Of a stretch of DNA of 5,809 bases, positions 5,184-5,809 are shown in pieces; the first letter of the stretch is position 1, and each line of letters begins with the position of its first letter. The stretch is taken from assembly GCA_964567665.1 (NCBI GenBank), contig CAZMNN010000071.1, positions 1 through 5,809 of the forward strand. Direction: 5' to 3'. Below the pieces are notes generated by a model that was given only the letters and a program-made list of their open reading frames with translations, was not told the origin of the DNA and did not search any database. The translations under genes were made by a program, and so were the position numbers. The DNA is from UBA1731 sp964567665. GTDB lineage: Bacteria > Verrucomicrobiota > Kiritimatiellia > RFP12 > UBA1067.

Positions 5184-5809
5184 ATGAAGAAGGCATCTGA
5201 AGGTTTTACGCTCGTCGAGCTGCTCGTGGTGATTGGCATCCTCGGCATTCTGATGGGTGCACTGTTCCCGGCCATCTCTTCGGCCATGCTGAATGCAAAT
5301 ACGTCGGCCATGGCGATGAAGGGGCGCAACCTCTTCGTGGGCATCACGTCGGCGAACACAGACCGCAAGGCGGTCGGTCTCACTTCCGTGTGGCCGAAGT
5401 CCCACGAAAATAAGTCGGACGATACGGAGGACATCTCCGGCATGGACTTCGCCGATTCCGCAAAGTACTTCGAAGAGCTTTTCGACATCAAGAATTACGG
5501 TGATTCGAAGTGGTCGCCGTACGTGTCCGGCGTCGATGTCACTGTGCTGTCCGGCGCAGGCGTGCCGTCCTTCTCAGGCGCGAATACGCTTGACGGCAAG
5601 TTCGTCGCCTGGTCGGTGCTGAAGGGGCTTCAGGATAAAATTCATGACATCATCCCCGTGCTCGTCACGCGCAACGCGGCGGTCAACCAGCTTCCGACCT
5701 CCGGTACCTTCCGGGGCATGGAGACGACGGAAGTCGGCGTGGGCAAGGCGAATGGTGGCGAATCCGATACGCCGTTCTCGAACAAGGCGTTCGTGCTCGT
5801 CCGCAAGGG
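5184..5809 (+). CDS. prepilin-type N-terminal cleavage/methylation domain protein, pseudopilin-like (partial, runs off the right edge)
   Basis: The frame is open from ATG 5184 to the window end, giving 208 residues without a stop. It opens with a short basic leader M-K-K-A-S-E-G followed by F-T-L-V-E-L-L-V-V-I-G-I-L-G-I-L. This is the type IV prepilin/type II pseudopilin signature: cleavage by prepilin peptidase after Gly7, N-methylation of Phe8, and Glu12 as the conserved Glu5 of the mature protein. Residues 8-30 form the hydrophobic helix used for membrane insertion and fibre assembly. The rest is a soluble domain with W-S-P-Y-V, a Gly-rich G-A-G-V-P and I-P-V-L-V-T-R-N. From memory this layout is common in paralogous prepilin-like proteins of Lentisphaerae and Kiritimatiellota, whose roles are untested. 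The head domain already exceeds that of a typical GspG major pseudopilin (about 140 residues in all), so a minor or specialised pseudopilin is likelier. No peptidase or secretion ATPase gene is in the window. In the first 60 codons, 46 end in G or C by hand count, somewhat higher than samples of gene 2. Confidence 0.9.
   Translation, partial: MKKASEGFTLVELLVVIGILGILMGALFPAISSAMLNANTSAMAMKGRNLFVGITSANTDRKAVGLTSVWPKSHENKSDDTEDISGMDFADSAKYFEELFDIKNYGDSKWSPYVSGVDVTVLSGAGVPSFSGANTLDGKFVAWSVLKGLQDKIHDIIPVLVTRNAAVNQLPTSGTFRGMETTEVGVGKANGGESDTPFSNKAFVLVRK

Noticed and set aside
4947..5491. Overlapping - strand open frames across the end of gene 2, the intergenic region and the start of gene 3
   Set aside because: They cross the promoter and the prepilin signature on the other strand and show Ser/Arg/Pro-rich sequence without family features.

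Overview
The window carries three secreted or surface-directed genes, all on the + strand, plus the tail of a fourth. It looks like a genome from the PVC superphylum, most plausibly Kiritimatiellota or Lentisphaerae. This is an inference from gene content: a secreted TIM-barrel protein with the D-E-[IL]-R and D-M-x-D-P-x-H-N-A motifs, a large protein with autotransporter-associated beta-strand (PATR) repeats but no barrel, and a prepilin-type protein of the kind found in many copies in those phyla. No rRNA or marker gene is present to confirm it.

Layout. Positions 2-112 are the last 36 codons of a membrane protein. Positions 113-315 are non-coding and hold a strong-looking sigma70-type promoter (230-259) with two long A-tracts and a good ribosome binding site. 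Gene 1 (316-1953) is a signal-peptide-bearing, glycosidase-like TIM-barrel protein with an inserted beta-sandwich-like region. Gene 2 (1981-5019) follows after 27 bases. It encodes a 1012-residue exported beta-repeat protein, probably a surface or matrix fibre. Positions 5020-5183 carry a second promoter with the same extended -10 design, and it drives gene 3 (5184 to beyond the window end), a prepilin-like protein. No convincing intrinsic terminator, tRNA, CRISPR array or mobile element was seen.

Working model (inference). Genes 1 and 2 form one transcription unit that exports a carbohydrate-active enzyme-like protein together with a beta-solenoid scaffold or adhesin. Both are rich in cysteine and lack a type V barrel, so a Sec plus type II-like route is more likely than autotransport. 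The adjacent pseudopilin-like gene fits that route. The least explained parts are the anchoring and export signal of gene 2, the chemistry of gene 1, and whether the three genes recur together as a cassette.
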